From contig NZ_CP011114.1 of the NCBI RefSeq assembly GCF_000993825.1, forward strand, positions 62,001-126,000: a DNA stretch of 64,000 bases, written 5' to 3'. Positions 17,392 through 24,257 of this stretch are shown here, piece after piece; the first letter of the stretch is position 1; every line of letters starts with the position of its first letter. The translations under genes were made by a program, and so were the position numbers. The notes under the pieces were generated by a model. It was not told where the DNA came from and did not search any database. It saw only the letters and a list, made by a program, of their open reading frames with translations. The DNA comes from Paenibacillus durus ATCC 35681. GTDB taxonomy: Bacteria; Bacillota; Bacilli; Paenibacillales; Paenibacillaceae.

Positions 17392-17520
17392 AATAATCCC
17401 CCGTTCGCATGAGATCTCTTCCTTCATTGTAACAGGGGCAGGATTTGGGTGAAACGGAAAAGTTTATGCCCAGTCGTAATACTTTTACCATGTTCCTTTA
17501 GGTTGAAATGAGCGATTATA

Positions 17521-17730
17521 GAACCTGTATTCATCATACATCGGTTCTTATTCGGACGGTCGTAACGAGGCGGGGATATCGGTTTATCCCGCAGTGCTGT
17601 GCATGGTATGTTACGGTATCCTGTACGATCGGATCGGTAAGAAACCATTTTTTGGGGTTCGATTCCCCAATCGCCTGTGACGCGATTCTGGTAGAATACT
17701 CGACTTTCAATCGAGCGAGAAATTGTACAG
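17521..17730 (+). ncRNA. Structured RNA upstream of the slipin/nucleotidyltransferase/RtcB genes
   Basis: There is no good ORF in 17428-17831, but helices are densely packed. GAACC-TGTAT and ATACA-TC-GGTTC form a hairpin at 17521-17547. CGTAAC (17561-17566) pairs with GTTACG (17610-17615) and encloses GCGGGGATA/TATCCCGC (17570-17592). CTGTAC (17621-17626) pairs with GTACAG (17725-17730) and closes over a tRNA-like set of arms listed separately. Further small hairpins follow (CTAG-CGG-CTAG at 17750-17760). Known RtcB operons in other bacteria carry Y-RNA-like or tRNA-like RNAs, so a partner RNA here is plausible. Both ends of the transcript are unknown; I see no clear promoter. Confidence 0.6.
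17652..17715 (+). ncRNA. Circularly permuted tRNA-like domain (anticodon-loop UUC)
   Basis: Four tRNA arms follow in permuted order. A T-arm: stem TTGGGG/CCCCAA with the 7-base loop TTCGATT (17652-17670). An acceptor-like stem TCGC/GCGA (17671-17674, 17682-17685) closed by CTGTGAC. A D-arm: ATTC/GAAT around TGGTA (17685-17697). An anticodon arm: CTCGA/TCGAG with the 7-base loop CTTTCAA (17699-17715), whose positions 34-36 read TTC as in tRNA-Glu. In a normal tRNA the order is acceptor, D, anticodon, T, acceptor, so here the chain is opened between the variable region and the T-arm and the acceptor end is closed by a loop. An ordinary tRNA cannot be drawn. Confidence 0.55.
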
Positions 17731-17831
17731 AGACCAAAGGATAGAATCCCTAGCGGCTAGTTTGAGCGCACTGCAGTAAGGCCCTGCAATCCGTGGATGC
17801 CGATGAGTGAAACTCCGGGAGGCTTTTTAGG

Positions 17832-17972
17832 ATGGAAGAGGAAGAAGGATGGCTGAAGCAGGGTCACCCTCCTGATTCAAATATCCTTAAAAATCCCTGG
17901 CAGATCGCTTATCTAAAACGAGATTCCGCCGGAACCGCAGTGGGATTCTACATCCAATGGTTGAACCATTAA
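17832..17972 (+). CDS. Small ORF (46 aa) ahead of the slipin gene
   Basis: ATG at 17832 has GGGAGG 10 bases upstream. It encodes a 46-residue protein with an acidic start (MEEEEGWLKQGHPP) and an ordered-looking end (NPWQIAYLKRDSAGTAVGFY, then IQWLNH). The stop is 13 bases before the slipin ATG, and the slipin ribosome site (AAGGGGG) overlaps the stop region. Spacing, ribosome site and composition support a real gene in the operon. I do not recognise the family. It could be a translational leader coupling the RNA region to slipin. Confidence 0.5.
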   Translation: MEEEEGWLKQGHPPDSNILKNPWQIAYLKRDSAGTAVGFYIQWLNH

Positions 17973-17985
17973 GGGGGTAACGAAT

Positions 17986-19101
17986 ATGTTAAAAAAAGTA
18001 ACGATACAAGCTGACCAGCGTGGGTTGCTTTTTCATAAAGGAAGCTATGTAAAAAAGCTGATTCCGGGAACCTATCACCATTTATTGTGGTTACAACCCA
18101 CAGTTGTGGTGTTGAATATCGCGAAACCATTCGTTGTAGAGGGTAAAGATTTGCAGTTGTTCCTTCATGATGATGACCTCTTGCGAGACCTCGATATCGT
18201 ACGAGTGCAAGACCACGAATACGTCCTGCATTACGAGGACGGGCAATTCGTACAACTGCTTAAGCCTGGTGTCTACGCCTTTTGGAGCATACTCAAGAAA
18301 CATACTTTTTTACATACGGATATCAGACAACCTGAATTGCCTGCCGAGGTAGACCGGTCGATCTTACCGAAGCTCACAGCAAATACGCAGTCCTATGAAA
18401 TCGCGAGTTACGAATCCGGATTCTTGTTTTATGATCACGTTTTGCAACGAGAGCTTTCTCCTGGCAAATACTACTTCTGGAGAGGCCCCGTTTCGCTTAT
18501 GGTAAAGACGATCGATCTAAGACAACAACAAATGGATCTCATCGGCCAAGAAATCATGACGGAAGACAAAGTTACGCTGCGGTTGAACTTCGTTTGCCAA
18601 TACAAGATCGTAAAGCCATTACGTGCTTTGGAAATGAAATCGTTCGACGAGCAAATTCATATCCAGCTTCAGCTCATGCTTCGGGAATATGTCGGAACTC
18701 TTAAATTAGACGATCTTTTGAAACGGAAAGAGGACGTTGCGTCGTTCATATTGTCCCGTTTACGTGAGAAGGGTGAAGAGTTCGGAGTACAATTCCTTAG
18801 CGCGGGGGTTAAGGATGTTATTTTACCGGGTGAAATGAAAGATATCCTAAACACCGTCCTGCTGGCGGAGAAGAAGGCACAGGCGAATCTAATCACTCGT
18901 CGGGAAGAAACGGCATCGACCCGAAGTTTGCTTAATACCGCGAAGCTGATGGACGAGAATCAGACGTTATTCCGTTTGAAAGAGCTGGAATTCCTAGAGA
19001 AAATATGCGAGAAAATCGGGTCCATCTCTTTAACGGGCGGTGGAGACCTATTGGAACGGTTGAGCTCACTTATTGGTGAGAAAAAGGCGGCAAGTAAATA
19101 A
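17986..19101 (+). CDS. Slipin-like SPFH/Band 7 protein
   Basis: 371 residues. The N-terminal half has two repeats of a G-x-Y-x-x-L-x-P-G-x-Y-x-x-(F/L)-W pattern (GSYVKKLIPGTYHHLLW; DGQFVQLLKPGVYAFWSI; LQRELSPGKYYFWRG). The SPFH core follows from about residue 165 (VKTIDLRQQQMDLIGQEIMT, EDKVTLRLNFVCQYKIV), and the C-terminal helix (ILNTVLLAEKKAQANLITRREE) is typical of band 7 oligomerisation. There is no N-terminal membrane helix. Slipins of this subclass occur with nucleotidyltransferases and RtcB in predicted RNA-repair loci. It starts 13 bases after a small ORF and is followed after 27 bases by the nucleotidyltransferase, so one operon is likely. Confidence 0.85.
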   Translation: MLKKVTIQADQRGLLFHKGSYVKKLIPGTYHHLLWLQPTVVVLNIAKPFVVEGKDLQLFLHDDDLLRDLDIVRVQDHEYVLHYEDGQFVQLLKPGVYAFWSILKKHTFLHTDIRQPELPAEVDRSILPKLTANTQSYEIASYESGFLFYDHVLQRELSPGKYYFWRGPVSLMVKTIDLRQQQMDLIGQEIMTEDKVTLRLNFVCQYKIVKPLRALEMKSFDEQIHIQLQLMLREYVGTLKLDDLLKRKEDVASFILSRLREKGEEFGVQFLSAGVKDVILPGEMKDILNTVLLAEKKAQANLITRREETASTRSLLNTAKLMDENQTLFRLKELEFLEKICEKIGSISLTGGGDLLERLSSLIGEKKAASK

Positions 19102-19128
19102 CGAACCGTGCACTAAGGAGGGTTTCAT

Positions 19129-19965
19129 ATGAGCAGTTATCATCAAGATATCTTGACTGTGCTTGAGCGCATCGAGCGCGAAGAACATGTTCGGATCCTG
19201 TACGCTTGCGAATCGGGCAGCCGTGCATGGGGGTTCCCTTCAAAGGATAGCGACTACGACGTAAGATTTATCTATGTCCGGCCTGTAGAGTGGTATTTAT
19301 CGATTTTCGATAAACGGGATGTGATTGAACGTCCCATCAGCGATATGCTGGACATCAACGGGTGGGATCTGAGAAAGGCTTTGAACCTGTTCCGCAAGTC
19401 GAACCCGCCTCTACTTGAGTGGCTCCAATCTCCGATTGTATACAGGGAAAACCGCTTGATAACCGAGCAAATCCGCCGGATCTCTCCCTTAACCTTTTCT
19501 CCAAGATCATGTATCCATCACTATTTGCATATGGCCAGGGGAAACTACCGCGATTACCTCCAGGGGGATCAGGTCAAAATCAAAAAGTACTTCTATGTTC
19601 TTCGCCCGATCTTGGCTTGTGAATGGATCGAGAAATACGTCACCATGCCACCAATTGAATTTGACCAGCTTGTCGATGGTTTATTACCTGGGGGAAGCGA
19701 GCTTAAGGCGGTGATTCTCGATTTGCTGGACCGTAAAAAAGCAGGCGACGAGATGGATTTTGAACCAAGAATCAACCCGATCAATGATTATTTGGAAGAG
19801 AAAATAGCGTATTACGAGCGAACGGCTTCGGAAATGCGGCCCGGTGACGGTAACCAGGATCAGCAGCTTGATGATTTGTTCCGGTCCGTACTCCATGATG
19901 TATGGGAAAAGGGTGGTGAAGACGATGATTCTTTGAAAGAACGTATTCATAAGCGAGGAAAATAA
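19129..19965 (+). CDS. Nucleotidyltransferase domain protein (COG3541/YcgL type)
   Basis: 278 residues. The catalytic element is CESGSRAWGFPSKDSDYDVRF: G-S-x-A-W-G followed by D-S-D-Y-D, the two metal-binding carboxylates of the polymerase-beta fold. The C-terminal helical part has INGWDLRKALNLFRKSNPPLLEWLQSP (first half shown) and KKYFYVLRPILACEWIE, conserved in this family. Such proteins lie next to slipins and RtcB and are predicted to act on RNA ends, for instance by adding nucleotides during repair; direct evidence for this subgroup is limited. AAGGAGG stands 7 bases before the ATG. It is followed by the truncated rtcB after seven bases. Confidence 0.88.
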   Translation: MSSYHQDILTVLERIEREEHVRILYACESGSRAWGFPSKDSDYDVRFIYVRPVEWYLSIFDKRDVIERPISDMLDINGWDLRKALNLFRKSNPPLLEWLQSPIVYRENRLITEQIRRISPLTFSPRSCIHHYLHMARGNYRDYLQGDQVKIKKYFYVLRPILACEWIEKYVTMPPIEFDQLVDGLLPGGSELKAVILDLLDRKKAGDEMDFEPRINPINDYLEEKIAYYERTASEMRPGDGNQDQQLDDLFRSVLHDVWEKGGEDDDSLKERIHKRGK

Positions 19966-19972
19966 AAGGATT

Positions 19973-20380
19973 GTGAACACGGGAAACACATTTTTTACAG
20001 GAGTTGAATGGTCTTATGGCTTATCAGAAAATAAACGGCTGCTTGTCTGGGGCACCCCCGACGCGGGGGCGCTCGCTCAAGCGAAAATGTGCGCAGACAC
20101 AGGGAATGTGGTCCAAACGCTGCTGATGGCGGATCATCATAAAGGGTACAGTCAGCCGATCGGCGGGGTAGTTGTATATGACGGGCAAATCTCCCCTTCC
20201 GGTGTTGGATATGATATTGCATGCGGGAATAAAGCGGTGCGAACCCAATTGACTGCGGAAGACATAAAGCCCAGATTGGCGAAGATTATGGATGAGATCG
20301 CCCGGAGAATTTCCTTCGGGGTGGGCCGTGTCAATCCAGAAAAGGTCGACCATGACCTTCAAGCAGTTTTGAGCCTATAA
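19973..20380 (+). pseudogene. rtcB: RtcB-like RNA ligase, 3'-truncated
   Basis: 135 residues from a GTG start, matching the N-terminal third of RtcB 3'-phosphate RNA ligase. DHHKGYSQPIGGVVVYDGQI is followed by SPSGVGYDIACGNKAVRT, where D and C of the G-(V/I)-G-(Y/F)-D-I-x-C-G motif bind Mn2+. Full RtcB proteins have 380-480 residues; the later metal-binding His residues and the His that forms the GMP adduct are missing. The frame ends 2 bases before the stop of a convergent sugar-dehydrogenase-like gene, so a deletion or rearrangement at about 20370 removed the rest. The product cannot be an active ligase. Confidence 0.85.
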
Positions 20381-20381
20381 A

Positions 20382-21806
20382 TCATGGAACAATTTCAAAA
20401 ACAGTACCTTGGTTAAAATCAGCCACTTTCATAGATCCATAAACCCCTAAATATAGTCTAGTTTGATCCGGATTCGTTCCCAAACTGACAAAATAAGCTG
20501 ATTGAGACCCAAAATTATAATCGGTTTCTATAACGCTAAAATCATTTAGTTTACAATCTGTTCGTACCCTGGTGTAAGCTAAAACTCCTCTAACCGGAGG
20601 TTGAGATTCTTCATTCCGAGCTAGATCGGTAAACACGACGCTTCCCGATAATTCGGGGATTCTATTCCCCATATATGGCTGGACCCCTGTAAGTGCAGTT
20701 GCTCCAAACTTATCAGACCTGGGATCTTTATGAAAATAACTAATTAGAGGCTGAAGACGCTGTACTGAAGTTATTACTGCTTCATCGTAATAAGCGATTG
20801 TTTTCTCATCCAAAGTCGAATTTGCAGAGGAGCCTCTTATTATCGATGTAGGAAAAGCACCTTCCCACCCTCGCCAGCCAAAGTTAATAAACCCTTCTTG
20901 GTCAGGTTCAGATTTCATTAAAGAAGCTTGAATAAGCTGAGTAACCGGTATTGGTTTATAATGAATGAATGAAAAAATCGACTCTACCAGATCTTGTCCG
21001 ACATTTCCCACATATTTGATATACTGATTATAAAACCTTTGATATGAAATGCCTGGTATATTGCGAACCCCTTTGGCAATTACCGTAAGCATTTCATGAA
21101 TGGAGGCAGGAAGTTCATTAAAACGTGTAACCACGGGTGGATTATCGATATATGTATTCTTAGCTACATCAATTTCAATTATTTTGCCGGCGATTTCCAT
21201 ATCATCCTGGCTTAAATTAAATGGATCATAGCCTGATCCTCCATCTCCGGTTGTTAAAACAAGCTTTCCTGTTTCAGGTGAAAAGTTTAAGCTATTGACA
21301 CCATTATGATTTAAAAATGGTCTTCTTAAATGAAGTAGTGTCCGTCGTTTTTGAGGCTGACCATTCGATTGTAAAATCCATTCTTCAACTGTATCAATAT
21401 GATCATATTGAATTTCCCTATTTATCCACTTTAGGTTTAAAGTTCCAGGGTCGCATGGGTTAGGTTTAAATGATTCAAAAGCACCTGGAAGAGCACCTGG
21501 TCCTTGTGTTCCAGCTACTGAATAATGAAGATAAAACAGGCCATTATAATAAAATTCAGGATGAAACGCTAGTCCTAGCAATCCCCGTTCATCATATCCA
21601 CCACTAGAGACGCCTAGTTTTAAGATTCGCGGGCGAATATCCAAAAAAGTCCCGATCATTCCGTTTCCTATGTAAAAGATCTCTCCTACCTGAGTTGCAA
21701 TAAATAATTTTTCGATTGTGTCGCCCGGAAGTATGGCTGTCTTCAAGACAGTGGGTAAATTTATCTTACTGACAATGGGTCGTAAACTAACTTTAACTTT
21801 TTTCAA
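20382..21806 (-). CDS. PQQ-type sugar dehydrogenase-like beta-propeller (GSDH family)
   Basis: 474 residues of the soluble glucose/sorbosone dehydrogenase fold. Recognisable parts are GEIFYIGNGMIGTFLDIRP, GLLGLAFHPEFYYNGLFYLHY, FLNHNGVNSLNFSPETGKL with VLTTGDGGSGYDPFN (conserved H and DGG-x-x-x-DP segment), NFGWRGWEGAFPTS and the blade GSVVFTDLAR. No signal peptide or lipobox is seen, and it is not next to PQQ synthesis genes, so cofactor and substrate are open. TTG start at 21806 with AAGGAGG 8 bases upstream. It is convergent with, and almost touches, the truncated rtcB, suggesting it arrived with the rearrangement that removed the rtcB end. Confidence 0.8.
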   Translation of the reverse strand: MKKVKVSLRPIVSKINLPTVLKTAILPGDTIEKLFIATQVGEIFYIGNGMIGTFLDIRPRILKLGVSSGGYDERGLLGLAFHPEFYYNGLFYLHYSVAGTQGPGALPGAFESFKPNPCDPGTLNLKWINREIQYDHIDTVEEWILQSNGQPQKRRTLLHLRRPFLNHNGVNSLNFSPETGKLVLTTGDGGSGYDPFNLSQDDMEIAGKIIEIDVAKNTYIDNPPVVTRFNELPASIHEMLTVIAKGVRNIPGISYQRFYNQYIKYVGNVGQDLVESIFSFIHYKPIPVTQLIQASLMKSEPDQEGFINFGWRGWEGAFPTSIIRGSSANSTLDEKTIAYYDEAVITSVQRLQPLISYFHKDPRSDKFGATALTGVQPYMGNRIPELSGSVVFTDLARNEESQPPVRGVLAYTRVRTDCKLNDFSVIETDYNFGSQSAYFVSLGTNPDQTRLYLGVYGSMKVADFNQGTVFEIVP

Positions 21807-21924
21807 CTACTTAACCTCCTTCTTATGGTTTTCTTTTATAAAAATATGATTAGGACTGTTCTATTAGTACCAAATTGGGGTATGGGGATCGCTCCTTGCT
21901 GATATAGATCGCCCCGAAAAAGAA

Positions 21925-21954
21925 AACCGCTTGGACCACAAGGCCCAAGCGGTT
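21925..21954 (-). terminator. Rho-independent terminator of the flavoprotein gene
   Basis: On the minus strand AACCGCTTGG and CCAAGCGGTT form a perfect 10-base stem with a 10-base loop, followed by TTCTTTTT. Confidence 0.85.
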
Positions 21955-21973
21955 ACTGTTTACTCAGCGTATC

Positions 21974-23518
21974 TTATTTCGCTTTTAAAAACTCAGCAGC
22001 TTTAATGCCCGCCTGGCGGCCGAAAATAATGATTTCGGCTACGGAGTTGCCGCCGATGCGGTTTTGGCCGTGCAGGCCGCCGGTGACTTCACCTGCTGCG
22101 AAAAGGCCCGGAATCGGTTTGCCTTCTTTATTGAGCACTTCGGTGTTCGTGTTGATCTTCACGCCGCCCATGGTGTAGTGGATGCCAGGGCCGATCTTGA
22201 TCGCGTAGTATGGCGCTGCGGACAGGTCGTTGTCCATTCCTGTGGTTCTGCTGAATTCGGCATCCTTTTTATTTTTCACACTGCTGTTCCAAGTATCGAG
22301 TGTCGCTTTCAGCTGATCCGCCGGAACATTGATTTCTTTGGACAGCGCCTCAATGGTGTCGGCTGTTTTAACAAAGCCCATTTTTTCATACTGCTGAATC
22401 GCTTTAGCCCGGGATTTCACGCCGGAATCAAACACCAGGTAAGCGGATTTTTCGGTAAGGGCATTGATGGCTGCCGTGACATTGTCGCGGGTATCCAACT
22501 CGTTAACGAATCGCTTGCCGTCTTGGGCAACGAGAATGGCGCCTTCGCCGCGAACCGCTTCCCCGATGAGATAGGATTTTTCCTGCTGCACTGTTGGGTG
22601 GACTTGAATTTGATCCATATCCACAGTTGTACCGCCAACGTTAAGAATCATTTTAATGCCGTCGCCGGTGCTGCCTACTTGGTTAGTGGTTACATATCCT
22701 TTGAGATCCGGTCTAACTTCTTCAATCATTCCCTTATTGGCCCCGAATCCGCCGGTCGTCACAATAACAGCATCCGATGCAATTGTTTTTTCGTCGGTTT
22801 GGTTGAAGAGGACTTTCACACCGTTAACTTTGCCGTCTGCTTGCATAAGCTCCTTCACGTCGGCGTTAACAAAAAGCGGAATCCCTTGTTCTCTTACATT
22901 CTTCACCAAGCCTTTGACCAGGTATTGTCCGATCGCGGAGCCGTCTTCAGGACGGTGTGTACGCTTTTCGTTCATTCCGCCTGTAATCGTTATATTGTTC
23001 AATTTAATGCCGATGGAATCCAGCCAATCGATAGCGCTCGCGGAATTGTCAACGAAGAAACGAAGCATTTCTTTGTCGTTGGTGCCATGGCCGCCTTTTA
23101 ATGTCTCTTCATAAAATAAATCATTGCTGTCTTGAATGCCTTGCTCTTTTTGGAATTTCGTCTGCGAAGCGTTCATCCCCGAAGAGGATTTGGTCGTATT
23201 CCCGCCGGCAACCGGCATTTTTTCAAAAATAACCGGGTTCTTACCGTTCGCTTTGGCTTCAAGCGCGGCAGTCATACCGGCACCGCCCGCACCGACAATG
23301 ATGATATCATATTTATCTTTCAGTTGATCGATCGGCGTATATTCGGTTGTAGACGCTCCCGAAGTTGCTTCCGCTGTTACCCCCGCAGTCGGTCCCGCAG
23401 TTGCTCCAGCCGCTTCTTTGTTCCCTGTGTTGTTGCCCGCATTCCCGCTTCCGCATCCCGCGATAACAAGCAGGACCGAGAGAACGAGAATAAGAGCCGG
23501 TAATACTTTCTTTTTCAT
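21974..23518 (-). CDS. FAD-dependent fumarate/urocanate reductase-like lipoprotein
   Basis: 514 residues. The N-terminus is a lipoprotein signal (KKKVLPALILVLSVLLVIAGC begins it; lipobox V-I-A-G-C), followed by a Gly/Ala/Thr-rich linker. The FAD-binding part is DIIIVGAGGAGMTAALEA with the second-strand E in VIFEKMPVAGGNT. Substrate-domain motifs are SSGMNASQTKF, GGHGTNDKEM, GSAIGQYLVKGL, VHPTVQ and the C-terminal TMGGVKINTNTEV, AAGEVTGGLHGQNRIGGNS. This is the flavocytochrome c/fumarate reductase flavoprotein fold, without heme or FMN domain. It would be anchored on the outer face of the membrane and accept electrons from the respiratory chain for an alkene acid; which acid is not determinable. 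An Fnr-type site is placed at its promoter. Confidence 0.9.
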   Translation of the reverse strand: MKKKVLPALILVLSVLLVIAGCGSGNAGNNTGNKEAAGATAGPTAGVTAEATSGASTTEYTPIDQLKDKYDIIIVGAGGAGMTAALEAKANGKNPVIFEKMPVAGGNTTKSSSGMNASQTKFQKEQGIQDSNDLFYEETLKGGHGTNDKEMLRFFVDNSASAIDWLDSIGIKLNNITITGGMNEKRTHRPEDGSAIGQYLVKGLVKNVREQGIPLFVNADVKELMQADGKVNGVKVLFNQTDEKTIASDAVIVTTGGFGANKGMIEEVRPDLKGYVTTNQVGSTGDGIKMILNVGGTTVDMDQIQVHPTVQQEKSYLIGEAVRGEGAILVAQDGKRFVNELDTRDNVTAAINALTEKSAYLVFDSGVKSRAKAIQQYEKMGFVKTADTIEALSKEINVPADQLKATLDTWNSSVKNKKDAEFSRTTGMDNDLSAAPYYAIKIGPGIHYTMGGVKINTNTEVLNKEGKPIPGLFAAGEVTGGLHGQNRIGGNSVAEIIIFGRQAGIKAAEFLKAK

Positions 23519-23698
23519 TCTTTTAACCCCCAGTTTTAAATCTCTTTATTAAGATGAAAGAAAGAACCGAACAAGGAGAGAGAAACGACGAAATGGGAAG
23601 TGAAGGAGCGTGAGCGTGGCCTTAATTCTCTGGTCTTCAAATCTTATTTCGCGGTTATGTCCCGGTCTCCATCGTTATTTCTTTAGTTCATTACATTA

Positions 23699-23738
23699 AG
23701 TATACCATTTACATTGTTTGATTGTGAAGTATTTCACA
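23699..23738 (-). promoter_or_regulatory. Fnr/Crp-type site and promoter for the flavoprotein gene
   Basis: ATTGTGAA-GTAT-TTCACAAT (23721-23740) is a perfect palindrome containing TGTGA-N6-TCACA, the Fnr/Crp consensus used by Bacillus Fnr. On the minus strand TGG-TATACT (extended -10; TATACT at 23704-23699) follows. The site centre lies about 39-42 bases before the predicted transcription start, the usual class II activator position, and there is no good -35 box. The leader to the gene is about 170 bases and shows nothing else I can name. Confidence 0.65.
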
Positions 23739-23881
23739 ATTATTTTGAAGTGTGTTCTTGATAATGTCAAAGTACAAATTTCAATGGTGTGAATCGGAGG
23801 CTTTGATGATGGATGATTTGGAATGAGTTATGGGGCCTAGCCCGAGTGCCTTCTTGTCTTCATGTGGATAGCCTCATGTCA

Positions 23882-23909
23882 TTGAAATATCTTTTCCGCG
23901 TGTTATAAT
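23882..23909 (+). promoter_or_regulatory. Promoter of the antisense RNA
   Basis: TTGAAA (23882-23887), 16-base spacer, TATAAT (23904-23909), with an expected start near 23916. Confidence 0.6.
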
Positions 23910-23915
23910 AAAGCC

Positions 23916-24055
23916 AGAAACAGCGTACAATGCAAAGAGAGCCGTGCTGGTAACACGACTCTCTGAGCAATAGCCGCTTTTAAGGGCGGCGGCTTAACAG
24001 GTTAGGCCTCATGAAATAGACCGCATCCTTGGACCAGGTCGGTCTATTTCTTTTT
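23916..24055 (+). ncRNA. Antisense RNA antitoxin of a type I toxin system
   Basis: From the promoter at 23882-23909 to a strong terminator: GAAATAGACCG (24013-24023) and CGGTCTATTTC (24040-24050), a perfect 11-base stem, then TTTTT. In between are a hairpin GAGAG-CCGTG/CACG-CTCTC (about 23938-23963) and AGCCGC/GCGGCT. There is no ORF with a ribosome site. The 3' end overlaps the last codons of the small toxin gene on the other strand, as in the txpA/RatA and bsrG/SR4 systems of Bacillus, where the antisense RNA pairs with the toxin mRNA 3' end and promotes its decay. Confidence 0.6.
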
Positions 24056-24127
24056 GAGGTAATTGAGCAAAGCAATAATGAACATGCCGAACATGAACAT
24101 CAATGACAACGCTTGATAAACCTCCAC
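24044..24127 (-). CDS. Holin-like type I toxin peptide
   Basis: A 27-residue peptide, EVYQALSLMFMFGMFIIALL followed by NYLKKK: one hydrophobic helix with a basic tail. It fits the family annotated as putative holin-like toxin, whose members start VYEAL-x-LM-x-x-F. I take GTG 24127 as start because AGGTGAT, a full anti-SD match, lies 4 bases upstream; an ATG two codons earlier (24133) overlaps this site. The peptide would insert into the cytoplasmic membrane. An extended -10 promoter (TGGTATAAT on the minus strand, 24236-24228) lies about 100 bases upstream, and the antisense RNA lies at its 3' end. Confidence 0.7.
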   Translation of the reverse strand: MEVYQALSLMFMFGMFIIALLNYLKKK

Positions 24128-24227
24128 AGGCATCACCTGAAGGCTTTCACAGAAAGCCACTTCGTAAGCATAAGCTTTTCCGGGAGATTAGCCGACCGTC
24201 CTTGCAAGCCATTCTATTGCTTCTGCG

Positions 24228-24236
24228 ATTATACCA
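24228..24236 (-). promoter_or_regulatory. Extended -10 promoter of the type I toxin
   Basis: On the minus strand TGG-TATAAT. There is no clear -35 hexamer at 16-18 bases, as is usual for extended -10 promoters. Confidence 0.45.
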
Positions 24237-24257
24237 TGGATGTATCAGGATTGGATA

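Noticed and set aside
17652..17715. Ordinary tRNA-Glu gene
   Set aside because: The arms have the right loops but in the wrong order; no acceptor stem flanks them and no CCA end follows the T-arm, so a standard tRNA cannot fold.
17800..17822. CGATGAG-x-GAAAC resembling a hammerhead ribozyme core
   Set aside because: The CTGANGA core is not matched (CCGATGA) and there is no separate stem II between the two conserved boxes; GAGT-GAA-ACTC is a simple small hairpin.
22064..23101. 345-codon frame antisense to the flavoprotein gene
   Set aside because: Composition without a recognisable fold, no ribosome site, and full overlap with a clearly real gene.
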